Origin: Tritrichomonas musculus
Lineage: Eukaryota > Parabasalia > Tritrichomonadida > Tritrichomonadidae
Direction: 5' to 3'
DNA length: 64,000 bases
Assembly: GCA_039105265.1 (NCBI GenBank)
Contig: JAPFFF010000023.1
Location: 1,302,001-1,366,000, forward strand
Shown one piece after another: positions 19,465-28,533 of the stretch; the first letter of the stretch is position 1, and every line of letters begins with the position of its first letter. The translations under genes were made by a program, and so were the position numbers. The notes under the pieces are model-generated. The model saw only the letters and a program-made list of their open reading frames with translations, was not told the DNA's origin and did not search any database.

Positions 19465-20394
19465 ATGCAAACAATCTCTAACACATCTTTTGAAGGTGAG
19501 CGTCCATTGTTCAAGCATAGCAATATGAAACTTGATCACGTTGTCATTCATCCAGGAGAGTCTGCCTTGAAAGAATGTAAAAACATATATTCAGTAAATT
19601 GCGAATTTGAAGGAAAGTATCCATTTTGGCATAACGAAAACACTAAAATCGAAAAATGTACATTTACAGATGGAGCACGAGCAGCGATTTGGTATTGTAA
19701 AAACATGGAAATGAATGATTCAAAGATTGAAGCACCAAAAATGTTTCGAGAAATTGATGGATTAACGGCATCAAATTTAACATTCAGCAATGCACAAGAA
19801 ACATTTTGGTACTGTAAAAATCTTAAATTATCAAATATAAGTTTTGAAAAGGCAGATTACATATTTATCAACAATAGAAACCTCAGGATGAATAATATTG
19901 TCATGAATGGCAATTACTCATTTCAATATTGTAAAGATGTTGAAATCAGAAATTCAAAGTTGAATTCGAAAGATGCCTTTTGGAATTCCGAAAATGTTAC
20001 CATTTATGATTCGATAATTAAAGGTGAATATTTGGGATGGCATTCAAAAAATTTAAAACTAGTGAATTGCCAAATATCAGGTACACAACCATTTTGTTAT
20101 TGCCATAATTTAATTCTCGAGAATTGTACAATGGACTCCAGTTGTGATTTATGTTTTGAATATTCCACAGTGAGAGCTGACGTTCATTCAACTATTAAGA
20201 GTATCAAGAATCCAAGCAGTGGAGAAATTATTGCAGATAACTATGAAGAAATTATTTTTGATGAAAATGTTAAAGAACCTAATAATTGTGTCATTTCAAA
20301 ACGGGAAGACGAATCAAACAAACTAAAAAGATTTCCAAATAATGAAAAAGTTCAACTTAACAATGAGAAAGATCAATTTTCAACACTTTGCTAA
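19465..20394 (+). CDS. DUF3737 family right-handed beta-helix protein, bacterial-like
   Basis: 309 residues that read as a regular beta-helix. Successive coils of about 20 residues carry motifs such as ESALKECKNI, FEGKYPFWHNENTKIEKC, AFWNSENVTIYDS, GEYLGWHSKNLKLVNC and NPSSGEIIADN. This order and wording is that of the DUF3737 family, which is common in Firmicutes and Bacteroidetes of the gut and mouth and whose biochemical role is unknown. Bacterial members are about 280 residues, so the Lys/Asn-rich tail after about residue 265 appears to be a local addition. There is no signal peptide or membrane segment. A candidate Inr lies just upstream, so it seems to have become a normal trichomonad gene. 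Lateral transfer from a bacterium is inferred, not proven. Confidence 0.88.
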   Translation: MQTISNTSFEGERPLFKHSNMKLDHVVIHPGESALKECKNIYSVNCEFEGKYPFWHNENTKIEKCTFTDGARAAIWYCKNMEMNDSKIEAPKMFREIDGLTASNLTFSNAQETFWYCKNLKLSNISFEKADYIFINNRNLRMNNIVMNGNYSFQYCKDVEIRNSKLNSKDAFWNSENVTIYDSIIKGEYLGWHSKNLKLVNCQISGTQPFCYCHNLILENCTMDSSCDLCFEYSTVRADVHSTIKSIKNPSSGEIIADNYEEIIFDENVKEPNNCVISKREDESNKLKRFPNNEKVQLNNEKDQFSTLC

Positions 20395-21217
20395 TTGCGG
20401 AATTAAATTAATCAATTTGAAAATGATTTGTAATAAACAATACTTTCTTTTCTTTGTTTGCTTGCTTTATATAAAGAAATAACCTTTTTATTCGTGGTCA
20501 TTCTGGTTTAAAGCATAATAATCATAAATTGAAACAATGTGTTAGCTTTATTTGAAAATCAGTTGGCTACATTTGTAACTTTCATAAAGATGTTTTGAGT
20601 GTGAATAAGACGAATTATAAATCCTTATTAATTGCTACAAATTCAAGTTACAATTAATTTTTTTTTAAGCTACAGAATCAAGCTTAAATTCAAATGAATA
20701 TCAAAGATTTAATGAATAAAAGTGATTGCAAAAAAGATAATCCACCTCTTATAAAAAGTTTAACTTTTTGAAAACATTTCAATGAAAACTCGTTGTTAAG
20801 TGGATTATCGTTTTTGAAACCACTTTAATATGACCAAAGAGAAAAAAACTCATTCTAAGGAATTGACCTTAATAGGTCAAATAATATTAACCTTATTTAG
20901 AAAACCTTTGAAAACTTGCTGAATGAAAATGAACGACCATTTTTATTTAATATCAAACTAGCAATAAGGGATCAGGCCAATTCCTTAGGATTAAATTCTT
21001 TTCTTTGACAATTCTTTAGCGAATATTAAATATCATATGATGCAATTTTGAGAGAAAATTCTTTTGAATAGGCAAGCATAGACTATTTATTTATTAAAAG
21101 TTATATATTTTGATTTTTGTTGGAGTTTCTTACTAAATGGTTAGTGAAAATTTATTTGACTTTCAATTGAGATAAAATTTTATTATATGACCAATAAAAT
21201 TTAAATTTATTTTTTAA
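20395..21217. other. Intergenic region with two stem-loops and a TTGACCT palindrome
   Basis: No gene was seen. A 10-bp perfect inverted repeat, GATAATCCAC, spans 20736-20745 and 20800-20809. A second near-perfect 15-bp inverted repeat pairs 20855-20869 with 20974-20988 (CTAAGGAATTGACCT against its complement with one mismatch). Within the left arm the sequence 20863-20880 is TTGACCT-TAAT-AGGTCAA. These may serve the downstream U-box gene or be remains of a small element. Confidence 0.55.
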
Positions 21218-23392
21218 ATGTTAAAGAGGCGCACATATAATCGAAAAAGAAAAGTGTTCAGCGAAGATGATAGCGATATTGAAGAAGAAGAGTCAAGCAC
21301 TAAAACGAAAAAAACAAATCGAGATTCAAATAATAAAAATACAAATCAAGCAAAAGAAAATGATCAGTCAAAATCTGATTCTGAACCTGATTTAGATCCC
21401 ATGGCAGATCTTGATGTTGATGCACCGCCTGAATATATCTGTCCAATAACGATGTCAATCATGAAAGATCCAGTTATAATGCCAGATGGTCAAACATACG
21501 AACGAGAAGCCATTCAAAAAGCTCTAAACGTAAATCCCATATCGCCAATTACACGAGAGCCGATGGACATGGAAGATGCAAAAACTAATTTTGCACTCAA
21601 AAGTTTAATTGAGAAATATGTTAAAGATCACATGTCAGAGATCAAGGAAGAGCCAACGGTTATTGATCCCACCAACATGTTTCAAGAAACTTCACAGACA
21701 GACTCGTTAATACCAATTACAAACATTAATGAAGTCAAACTTGAAACTTTTTCAGCTGTTTATTCCACAGATTCAATGCTCATAACCGTTAAACCGCAAA
21801 ACATTGTTGGACGTTTACCAGTCTCCATCATTGCCATCATAGACACATCCGGATCCATGAGTGAAGATGCAACATTGCCACAAATGGACTCACATGATGA
21901 ATGTTCAAGCATCTCACGCCTTCAGCTCGTTCAGTACAGCCTCAAGACCATTGTTTCCACATTAGGCAGCTCGGATGAAATCACTATTATCACATTCAAC
22001 AGCAGTGCACATGTAAGAGCATCCGGTGTCAAATTGGATTTGAATGGTAAAGAAAAAGTGGACAGAATGATCGACCAGATGTACCCAAATGGCGGAACCA
22101 ACCTTTGGGACGGAATCAACAAAGGAATTGATGAAGTGGTAAAGCAACAAAAGAAAAAGCAACAAGATAAAATGATTACTTCTTTATTGGTTTTCACAGA
22201 CGGACAACCTAACATTCATCCACCGATGGGCTTGATACCAACACTCAAAGAAAAATTGAGTGATATTGATGTAAAGTTCTCAATTTCTACTTTCGGTTAC
22301 GGTTATAGTATTGATGCTAATTTGCTTGAAGAAATTGCTGAAATTGGTAACGGTATTTACGGTTATTGTCCAGATGCATCGATGGTTGGAACAATATTCA
22401 TCAACTACGTTTCAAACTTGATTTCTGAAATTTCTCCTTTGAATGTATTGACGGTTAATGGTGAAAAGTTTCACCTTATTTTATATAATGGTTCGACAAC
22501 CAATCTGATGATTCCTTTGAAAGAGAATGATCGACCAGAACAATTCCAAATCAGTTTGAATTCAATTTTGACCAATCAAACTTTTCTGATAAATGAAATC
22601 AAAAAATTGAATGAAACTGACGAAAATTCAATGATGAATTTCAAAGACCAAAAATATAGGAAATCTTTAATTGATGTCATTTTAAATGCAAAAGAGTCTT
22701 TGAAGTGTGCTGAATTGAGAAATCTTGTTTTGAATTTATTCGAACAACTAAGAAAAGAAAATAACCGCTCACAATTCATGAAGTATTTGATGCTCGATCT
22801 TTACAACGATGATGAGCAACACGGTGACATTGAACGTGCTTGCAGAAAAGAAAATTTCAAAAAATGGGGAAAGAATTATTTATTCTCAATGCTGAGATTC
22901 CACATTCTCGAACAGTGTGGAAACTTCAGGGACATGTCTCTTCAATTGTATGGTAATGAAAACTTTGTCACTTTTCGAAAAAATGGAAACAAAATATTCA
23001 TGAATTTGCCAATGCCACCAGCAAGTGAAAGAAATAGAAATAGAAATATTAAAATAACGAGAATACAGTCGTCAGATTCTGAAGATAGTGAAAGTGATGA
23101 AAGCAATAATCGCCCTTTGAACCATTTCAGAGGTAGATGTGGAAGAGCCAGAGGTTGCAGAGCCAGAGGTAGATACATGAACAAAAGAAAAAATATTCGT
23201 CCTTCATCGCCTGTTGAAAATGATGATGTTCGAAGAAATGATACAAAATTAAAGCAAATTCAAAAGTTATCTGACGATGAAGATGAAAGTAGCAGTGATG
23301 ATGACAGAAAAATAGAAACGAATTTGAAATATAAAAGAAAACAAACAATGAGACAAATCCACTCAAGAAAAAAAAGATCAAAAGAAGATTAA
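21218..23392 (+). CDS. U-box plus VWA-domain protein, probable E3 ubiquitin ligase
   Basis: 724 residues. After a charged N-terminus with a basic KRRTYNRKRK stretch, residues about 73-140 form a U-box (ICPITMSIMKDPVIMPDG, then TYER and SPITREPM). Residues about 200-385 form a von Willebrand A domain with MIDAS-type motifs: DTSGSMS at 209, GGTNLWDG, and TDGQPN. A helical region follows, then an Arg/Gly-rich box (about 642-654) and an acidic/basic tail ending in KKRSKED that could be a nuclear signal. U-box domains recruit E2 enzymes, so ligase activity is inferred; the VWA part would bind substrate through a metal ion. The last 206 bp recur at 35181-35386 because the tandem duplication begins inside this gene. 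Confidence 0.9.
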   Translation: MLKRRTYNRKRKVFSEDDSDIEEEESSTKTKKTNRDSNNKNTNQAKENDQSKSDSEPDLDPMADLDVDAPPEYICPITMSIMKDPVIMPDGQTYEREAIQKALNVNPISPITREPMDMEDAKTNFALKSLIEKYVKDHMSEIKEEPTVIDPTNMFQETSQTDSLIPITNINEVKLETFSAVYSTDSMLITVKPQNIVGRLPVSIIAIIDTSGSMSEDATLPQMDSHDECSSISRLQLVQYSLKTIVSTLGSSDEITIITFNSSAHVRASGVKLDLNGKEKVDRMIDQMYPNGGTNLWDGINKGIDEVVKQQKKKQQDKMITSLLVFTDGQPNIHPPMGLIPTLKEKLSDIDVKFSISTFGYGYSIDANLLEEIAEIGNGIYGYCPDASMVGTIFINYVSNLISEISPLNVLTVNGEKFHLILYNGSTTNLMIPLKENDRPEQFQISLNSILTNQTFLINEIKKLNETDENSMMNFKDQKYRKSLIDVILNAKESLKCAELRNLVLNLFEQLRKENNRSQFMKYLMLDLYNDDEQHGDIERACRKENFKKWGKNYLFSMLRFHILEQCGNFRDMSLQLYGNENFVTFRKNGNKIFMNLPMPPASERNRNRNIKITRIQSSDSEDSESDESNNRPLNHFRGRCGRARGCRARGRYMNKRKNIRPSSPVENDDVRRNDTKLKQIQKLSDDEDESSSDDDRKIETNLKYKRKQTMRQIHSRKKRSKED

Positions 23393-23574
23393 AATTATAA
23401 TGAATTATTTTTGAGTTTTTTTTTTAAATAAAAGATGAATTATTTTTTTAATCACGATGATACATATTTTTTATTTTTTTCTTGAGTAGAAAAAAATTGA
23501 TATTGGTGTACTAATCTGCTTTTTATATTCAATTGGCGTTGCCTTTGAATCATTTTTACACATAGAATTTTTCA

Positions 23575-23946
23575 TTAATTATAATAAAATATAATTTGCT
23601 TTTTTGTTTTTTCACTTTTGCTTTGTTTGTTCCAATACTTTATGCAACACTGCATGACATCCATGAGAATTGGAAAAAATCTTTCATTTGATTTCAGATT
23701 TTTGATGCTGCATTCTATTTTGGTCTCTTTTATCCAGTCCAACTCTCTTATCCAATCCATAAAATAATTCCAATTCCAATATGTCGAATTCCAGTCAGAG
23801 TCTATCTCAACATATTTAAACGATTTACCTAAATCTTCAAAAGCTTCTTCTTCTTTTCCCCACTTTGATGCATCAATTTTAACTATAAATGAATCTTGCG
23901 AAAATAAATCATCCGTAATTTCAGATTTCTCAATGATTTGGCTCAT
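23575..23946 (-). CDS. Barstar-like small protein, copy A
   Basis: 123 residues, rich in Trp, Asp and aromatic residues, with no membrane segment. The pattern VKIDASKW, then EEAFEDLGKSFKYVEIDSD, then NWNYFMDWIRELDWI, followed by a strand and a final helix ending near KYWNKQ, follows the layout of barstar-family RNase inhibitors (strand, helix, a N-W-D-A-x-x-D-x-L-x-D-L-x-W-like motif, strand, helix). Barstar homologues bind and block secreted or intracellular RNases; they are mainly bacterial. The assignment rests on motif order only and could be wrong. The protein is identical to the copy at 35569-35940. The transposon at 23952 inserted only 5 bp upstream of this ATG, so this copy has lost its original promoter. 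Confidence 0.6.
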   Translation of the reverse strand: MSQIIEKSEITDDLFSQDSFIVKIDASKWGKEEEAFEDLGKSFKYVEIDSDWNSTYWNWNYFMDWIRELDWIKETKIECSIKNLKSNERFFPILMDVMQCCIKYWNKQSKSEKTKKQIIFYYN

Positions 23947-23951
23947 TTTAA

Positions 23952-24802
23952 GGGTGCGGTTTAAAATTTAAAATTACTCAATTTTTTTCAAAAACGAAGT
24001 ATATTTAAAATAGTGATATCTCAATAAATAATAGTCCAATTTCAAATTTGTTAAAATAATATTTTTTTATTTATATCAATATATATAATTTTCAACTTTA
24101 TAAAAATAAATTTTCTAAATACAACGTAAAAAATCATTATTTGAATAAATATATTTTAAGATTTGTAATTAAGTCCTTTTTTTCGCCGAATAACTAAAAT
24201 TATATAAAATGCATGCTCATTTAGATAATTTATAATCATTTTTATTTAATTAATAAATGAATTTCGATAAGTTATTGATTTAAGTAGAAATAGGATCGTT
24301 TAAACAGATCTGGAAATATAATATAATTTCAGTCGATCCTAAGTCAAAGCCAAACAACAGTATTTAATTATAAATATATTCAATAATAATGTAAAGCAAT
24401 GTTGCATAATATTGAGCATTCGTTTGTAATAATTTCAATTATTCATGGAATTATCTTAGTTTTTTATAAAAAAATATTTGAATAATTCAATTTATATAAT
24501 ATTAAAATCATTAATATCTTTTAATTTGTTTAATTTTAAAATAAATTACGGAGTATTATCACAAGATTTTAAAAATAAAATATATTTTTTTATTTTTTGA
24601 TAATATAAATATGATTTTTATTAGTAAAAATTTATTTCAAATTTCATTTTAAATTTGAGTTTAAAGGTTCCATTTATTTGAATGCTTATTTGTTTCAAAT
24701 TGAATGCTTATTTGGATCAAAAAATATAAACAATTGAAATAAAAATTTGATATTTATTTATATATTGATAATTTAAAATTATTCATCACTTCACTTTAAT
24801 AA
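23952..24802. other. Left non-coding part of the transposon
   Basis: About 850 bp between the left inverted repeat and the transposase ATG. It is AT-rich with no recognised gene; it ends in the initiator-like TCACTT at 24791. Confidence 0.6.
24791..24796 (+). promoter_or_regulatory. Candidate trichomonad initiator for the transposase gene
   Basis: TCACTT matches TCA-Py-W-W, with its A 10 nt before the transposase ATG. A host-type initiator would let the element use the host transcription start machinery. Confidence 0.5.
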
Positions 24803-26131
24803 ATGAAAGGAATGACTAAATGTTGCCAAAGAAAGATTCATGCTCGAAAAGCAGCGCAAGGACGATGGTACAAACAAAATGATGATGTTCAAATTCCCTG
24901 TGCTGATCCTACAATGATGGCCATATCAAACTATGAGAATGGATCAACCTATACAAAGTCAAAGAGAATACTTGCAGCTCAAGGAATGGCTTCACCTCCC
25001 AAGACTACATATTATCGTTATCAGAAAAAAGTTGGTAATTCTATAATTGAATTAGCCAAAGAATCAATGAGAGAAGAAGCAAATAAAATGACAAGTAATT
25101 CATCAATTTCATGTGACGGCGCTTATGCGCACCGACGGAACTCTTCCCAATGTCATGGCGTATTTGTTGATTGTAAAACAAAAAAAATTGTAGCTGGCAG
25201 TGTTGTCACGAAGGCGAGGAAGGATGGTGACTTTTTGGGAGCTTCGAATATGATGGAAACAGAAGTTGTAAAACGAAATTTAGAACAAATAGATAGAACA
25301 AAAATCAAACAATTTGTCCATGATCAAGACAATAAAATAGGTAATTTGGTTGAAAAGTCTGTCCATGGAGTTGATGAAAAAATTGATCCTAACCACGGCA
25401 AGAAGATCTTCTTGAGATTTTGGAACAAACTTGTGGATGGTGCTTTCAGGACGATCTATAAAGTCAATGATTATGCAGTTTCTGCAGTAAGGTATTTAAC
25501 AGCAATTCTATATAAAAAAATGTTCCATGGATTGAAAAAGCACACCCAAGATTGGTTTAATTGTCTGTTATACGATAAAGAAATGGATAATAACAATAAA
25601 AAAGAAAGCTGGCAAAATGTTGAAATGCATGTATTAAACAATCATTCAAGATGCAACCATCTAGAAAAAAAAAGTTTCATCTGGAAAAATGGGCTCAAAT
25701 ATCCAGAGCTTCAAAATGACTTTCACCATTTCGTTTTAGCTTCTTCTGTCGCATTCGAAAAAATTGATCCGAATCTTCACACTAATATAAATGAATCGAT
25801 CCATTCTGAAACGTCCAAAATTGCTGATAAAAATACAGCTTGGAGCAAGGATGGATACGAAAGTCGTGTGTATTATTCATATTTAAAACATAACAAGCCA
25901 GACGAATGTTTCATGCTAATCAGAAATAAAAATAAAGTACAAGTGAATGATGTTGATCGGCAATGCATCGAGGAAACTATAAGTGAACGGAATTATTATA
26001 GAACAAAAAGGAGCACAAAAGAATATAAGAAAAAAGATGCTCTCCGTAGGAAAGAGTACAAAGAGTCAATGAAATCAAAACCTGGAGACTACATTGGAAT
26101 TCCTTATTCAGTTTTAAATGATAATGAATAA
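24803..26131 (+). CDS. Kolobok-like DDE transposase
   Basis: 442 residues. The core resembles Kolobok transposases: SISCDGAYAHRRNSSQCHGV (first catalytic Asp probably Asp-105), the motif GASNMMETEVVKRNLEQI, KQFVHDQDNKI (second Asp probably Asp-174 or Asp-176), then W-rich helices and NINESIHSE with Glu-331 as probable third acid. A Cys/His cluster HSRCNH (281-286) could bind zinc. An N-terminal basic part (1-75) would bind DNA; no THAP domain is seen. The reading frame is intact, so it may be active or recently active. It cuts and joins element ends at TTAA. The enzyme type is inferred from motif order plus the target site. Confidence 0.8.
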   Translation: MKGMTKCCQRKIHARKAAQGRWYKQNDDVQIPCADPTMMAISNYENGSTYTKSKRILAAQGMASPPKTTYYRYQKKVGNSIIELAKESMREEANKMTSNSSISCDGAYAHRRNSSQCHGVFVDCKTKKIVAGSVVTKARKDGDFLGASNMMETEVVKRNLEQIDRTKIKQFVHDQDNKIGNLVEKSVHGVDEKIDPNHGKKIFLRFWNKLVDGAFRTIYKVNDYAVSAVRYLTAILYKKMFHGLKKHTQDWFNCLLYDKEMDNNNKKESWQNVEMHVLNNHSRCNHLEKKSFIWKNGLKYPELQNDFHHFVLASSVAFEKIDPNLHTNINESIHSETSKIADKNTAWSKDGYESRVYYSYLKHNKPDECFMLIRNKNKVQVNDVDRQCIEETISERNYYRTKRSTKEYKKKDALRRKEYKESMKSKPGDYIGIPYSVLNDNE

Positions 26132-26148
26132 ATTAATTAATTAATTTT

Positions 26149-26858
26149 AACAGTTTGATTTGTTTTTCTTGAAAATAACATTTTTCGAAATCTGATTGAA
26201 TTGCATGAAATCATAAAAGCTGTGGAAAATATGATTACAACATCTAGCACATCATAAATATTAATGTTTTCTATGAACAAGCATAACAGTTTGATTTGTT
26301 TTTCTTGAAAATAACATTTTTCGAAATCTGATTGAATTGCATGAAATCATGAAAGCCGTGGAAAATATGATAACAACATCTAGCACATCATAAATATTAA
26401 TGTTTTTTATGAACAAGCATAACAGTTTGATTTGTCTTTCTTGAAAATAACATTTTTCGAAATCTGATTGAATTGCATGAAATCATGAAAGCCGTGGAAA
26501 ATATGATAACAACATCTAGCACATCATAAATATTAATGTTTTTTATGAACAAGCATAACAGTTTGATTTGTCTTTCTTGAAAATAACATTTTTCGAAATC
26601 TGATTGAATTGCATGAAATCATGAAAGCCGTGGAAAATATGATAACAACATCTAGCACATCATAAATATTAATGTTTTTTATGAACAAGCATAACAGTTT
26701 GATTTGTTTTTCTTGAAAATAACATTTTTCGAAATCTGATTGAATTGCATGAAATCATGAAAGCTGTGGAAAATATGATTACAACATCTAGCACATCATA
26801 AATATTAATGTTTTTTATGAACAAGCATAACAGTTTGATTTGTTTTTCTTGAAAATAG
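26149..26858. repeat. Tandem array of 136-bp repeats inside the transposon
   Basis: Units start at 26149, 26285, 26421, 26557 and 26693, each exactly 136 bp, followed by a partial sixth unit from 26829 to about 26858. Every unit begins AACAGTTTGATTTGT and ends ATGAACAAGCAT. Copies differ at only a few positions. The array starts 18 bp after the transposase stop codon and would lie in its 3' untranslated region. Confidence 0.93.
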
Positions 26859-26980
26859 TTTTTTGTAACCAAAAAATTGTAAAAAAAAATTGTGAAAAAA
26901 TATAATGACAATAAATTTTTGAGTTATTTTGTAACCTTTTTTAAAATATAAATATATTTGTTTGTAGATGTATTTATCTA

Positions 26981-27692
26981 TTAAGGGTGAGAAAAAGTTT
27001 ATGAATAAACATTTTTTTTTGAAAAAAATAGGAAAATATAGTATAATTTATTATTTTAAATATATTTAAATTAAAAAATTTCATTTTCCTTAATGTTTTT
27101 TAAAAAGATAATATTTTATGTTATCAGGTAGTTGAAATTGGGAAATTAATGATTTAAATATACAGTAAACACTTTTTTCTATATAGTTAACAATATTTTG
27201 CTATAAAATGGTATTCATAAGACGAAAAGGATCGGATTTAAAAATTTAAAATTTTACGTAAAAAAATCAATACTCAATTTTTTTTTCGTAAAATAATCAT
27301 TTTTGTTTAATTATTTCATGATAATTGAAATATCCAAAGAAATTTATCATTATTTTTTTAATTTTATAATGAATTTCCAAACTTAATATGAATATCTAAT
27401 ATTATTATTTTCGTACGGTCTAATAATCAAAAAAATCGTTCTGTTACATGATTTTTAAAAATACCATGATGCGGAGGAAACATATAATACAACAGTATAT
27501 TTGATATTGGATGAGATGAACTCGTTTTTAATAAGTATTGAAAAAGTTTTAAAAAGTATTGAAAAAGTCAGATTTAAATCGAGTTCATCTCCGCGAAAAC
27601 GAAAATTCAACATATGGTTTATAATTAAATTAAGCTTTTTAGAACATGTATTTTAACGTAACAGAAAGCTTTTTTTTTTCGCTCACCCTTAA
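26981..27692. mobile_element. Nested non-autonomous TTAA element
   Basis: A second TTAA-bordered segment lies inside the transposon. The body 26985-27688 (704 bp) begins GGGTGAGAAAAAG and ends with the inverse of GGGTGAGCGAAAAA, with TTAA on each side. Its tips share GGGTG with the outer element, so the same transposase may mobilise it. It has no open frame of note. A further internal inverted repeat, ATGAACTCG near 27514 with CGAGTTCAT near 27580, forms a hairpin. Confidence 0.7.
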
Positions 27693-27783
27693 TAATTTAA
27701 TTTTAATATATATATATTATTTTCATATATATTATTATGTAATTAAATAGATTATTTAAATATTTATAAATGAAACCGCACCC

Positions 27784-27895
27784 TTAATAAAAGTTAGTTA
27801 GTTTTTTCCTCTCAATTTTTTGAAAAAAACGAAATAACTTTCAATAGATCCATAGCATTTCATTAGATCCCTAGCAAGGTCAATCTAGTATAAAT
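27784..27895. repeat. Duplicated spacer downstream of the transposon, copy A
   Basis: This stretch matches 35942-36074 except for about 20 bp missing after AATAACTTT, where the other copy has an extra piece between short direct repeats. It is the original upstream flank of the barstar-like gene, now separated from it by the transposon. Confidence 0.85.
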
Positions 27896-28101
27896 TGGCC
27901 ATCATTTGATCGTTTTTTTACAAAAAAGAAAACCAAATATGATCAGAAATATTTTTATCAGAAATCTTTAAATTTTAATTGATTCAACAATCGATGTATG
28001 CTAAAAATATTGTATAGTATAAAAAAGACATATAAATTTTTTTTTTTTTTTTTTAAAAAAAAAGACATATAAAAAAAATTAGAAGTAATAATTTTTTTCT
28101 C
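27896..28101. other. Unit-A-specific spacer
   Basis: AT-rich DNA with poly-T near 28039-28054, found in unit A only. Nothing coding was recognised. It begins the segment 27896-29117 that has no counterpart in unit B. Confidence 0.5.
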
Positions 28102-28457
28102 TTACTCTTTTGGTGATGAAGCTTCTTGTTCATCATCTTCTTGTGTCTCTTGCGAGTCAGACACCATCGGCACGTGAAAGCCAATAGATTTTGGTTTTGG
28201 TGATTGAGGAATCTTTTTATGATAAACCTCGCAGCTAGTGAGATTCTTTTGAGTAAGTGCTTCAGCAATCTTGTTCAAGTTTGCTTATACTGTCTGTCAT
28301 AGATGATGCAGACAGTAGATGGTGTCGAGTTTATTATTTTTTGGTTGAACAGAAATATAACCTCTTTAATAGCATTGGCGATGTCAACTTGAGCATTTTT
28401 ATTAGCAAGCTTTTGCTGTTTTTTGAATTCTTTGAAGTCATTTCCAGAACGAGATAT
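28102..28457 (-). pseudogene. Decayed gene remnant facing an AT-hook-like gene
   Basis: Two protein-like stretches on the minus strand: one reading ISRSGNDFKEFKKQQKLANK and continuing to a stop at 28275-28277, then, in another frame, NKIAEALTQKNL to a Ser/Glu/Asp-rich tail that stops at 28102-28104. The natural start position reads ATA rather than ATG, preceded by TCACTTCATTTTTT, which looks like an initiator. It was therefore probably a gene of about 115 residues that lost its start codon and frame. The family is not recognised. Confidence 0.5.
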
Positions 28458-28533
28458 TTTAAAAAATGAAGTGATTTTGTTTGCGAAAATTCAATTTTCA
28501 AAAATAATTCAATTTTTTTTCTCGAATGAAACC

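Larger units (their letters stand above)
23948..27787. mobile_element. Kolobok-like DNA transposon with TTAA target duplication
   Basis: The element body is 23952-27783 (3832 bp). Its ends are inverted repeats, GGGTGCGGTTT on the left and AAACCGCACCC on the right, directly bordered by TTAA at 23948-23951 and 27784-27787. The homologous unoccupied site is present at 35942-35945 in unit B, with a single TTAA and both flanks conserved, which proves insertion and the 4-bp duplication. It carries one transposase gene (24803-26131), an array of 136-bp repeats, and a second TTAA-bordered element nested inside. TTAA target sites plus the transposase type favour the Kolobok superfamily; piggyBac also uses TTAA but its transposase looks different. 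Confidence 0.88.

Noticed and set aside
26149-26858. Repeat array considered as a CRISPR array
   Set aside because: Units are 136 bp with no unique spacers and the genome is eukaryotic; it is an ordinary tandem repeat.
26669-26911. 80-codon minus-strand frame over the 136-bp repeats
   Set aside because: It simply reads the tandem repeat twice and continues into spacer; no protein family is suggested.
23948-27787. piggyBac element
   Set aside because: TTAA targets would fit, but the tips and transposase motifs (SNMMETEVVKR, HDQDN, NINES) look like Kolobok and the protein is shorter than usual piggyBac transposases.
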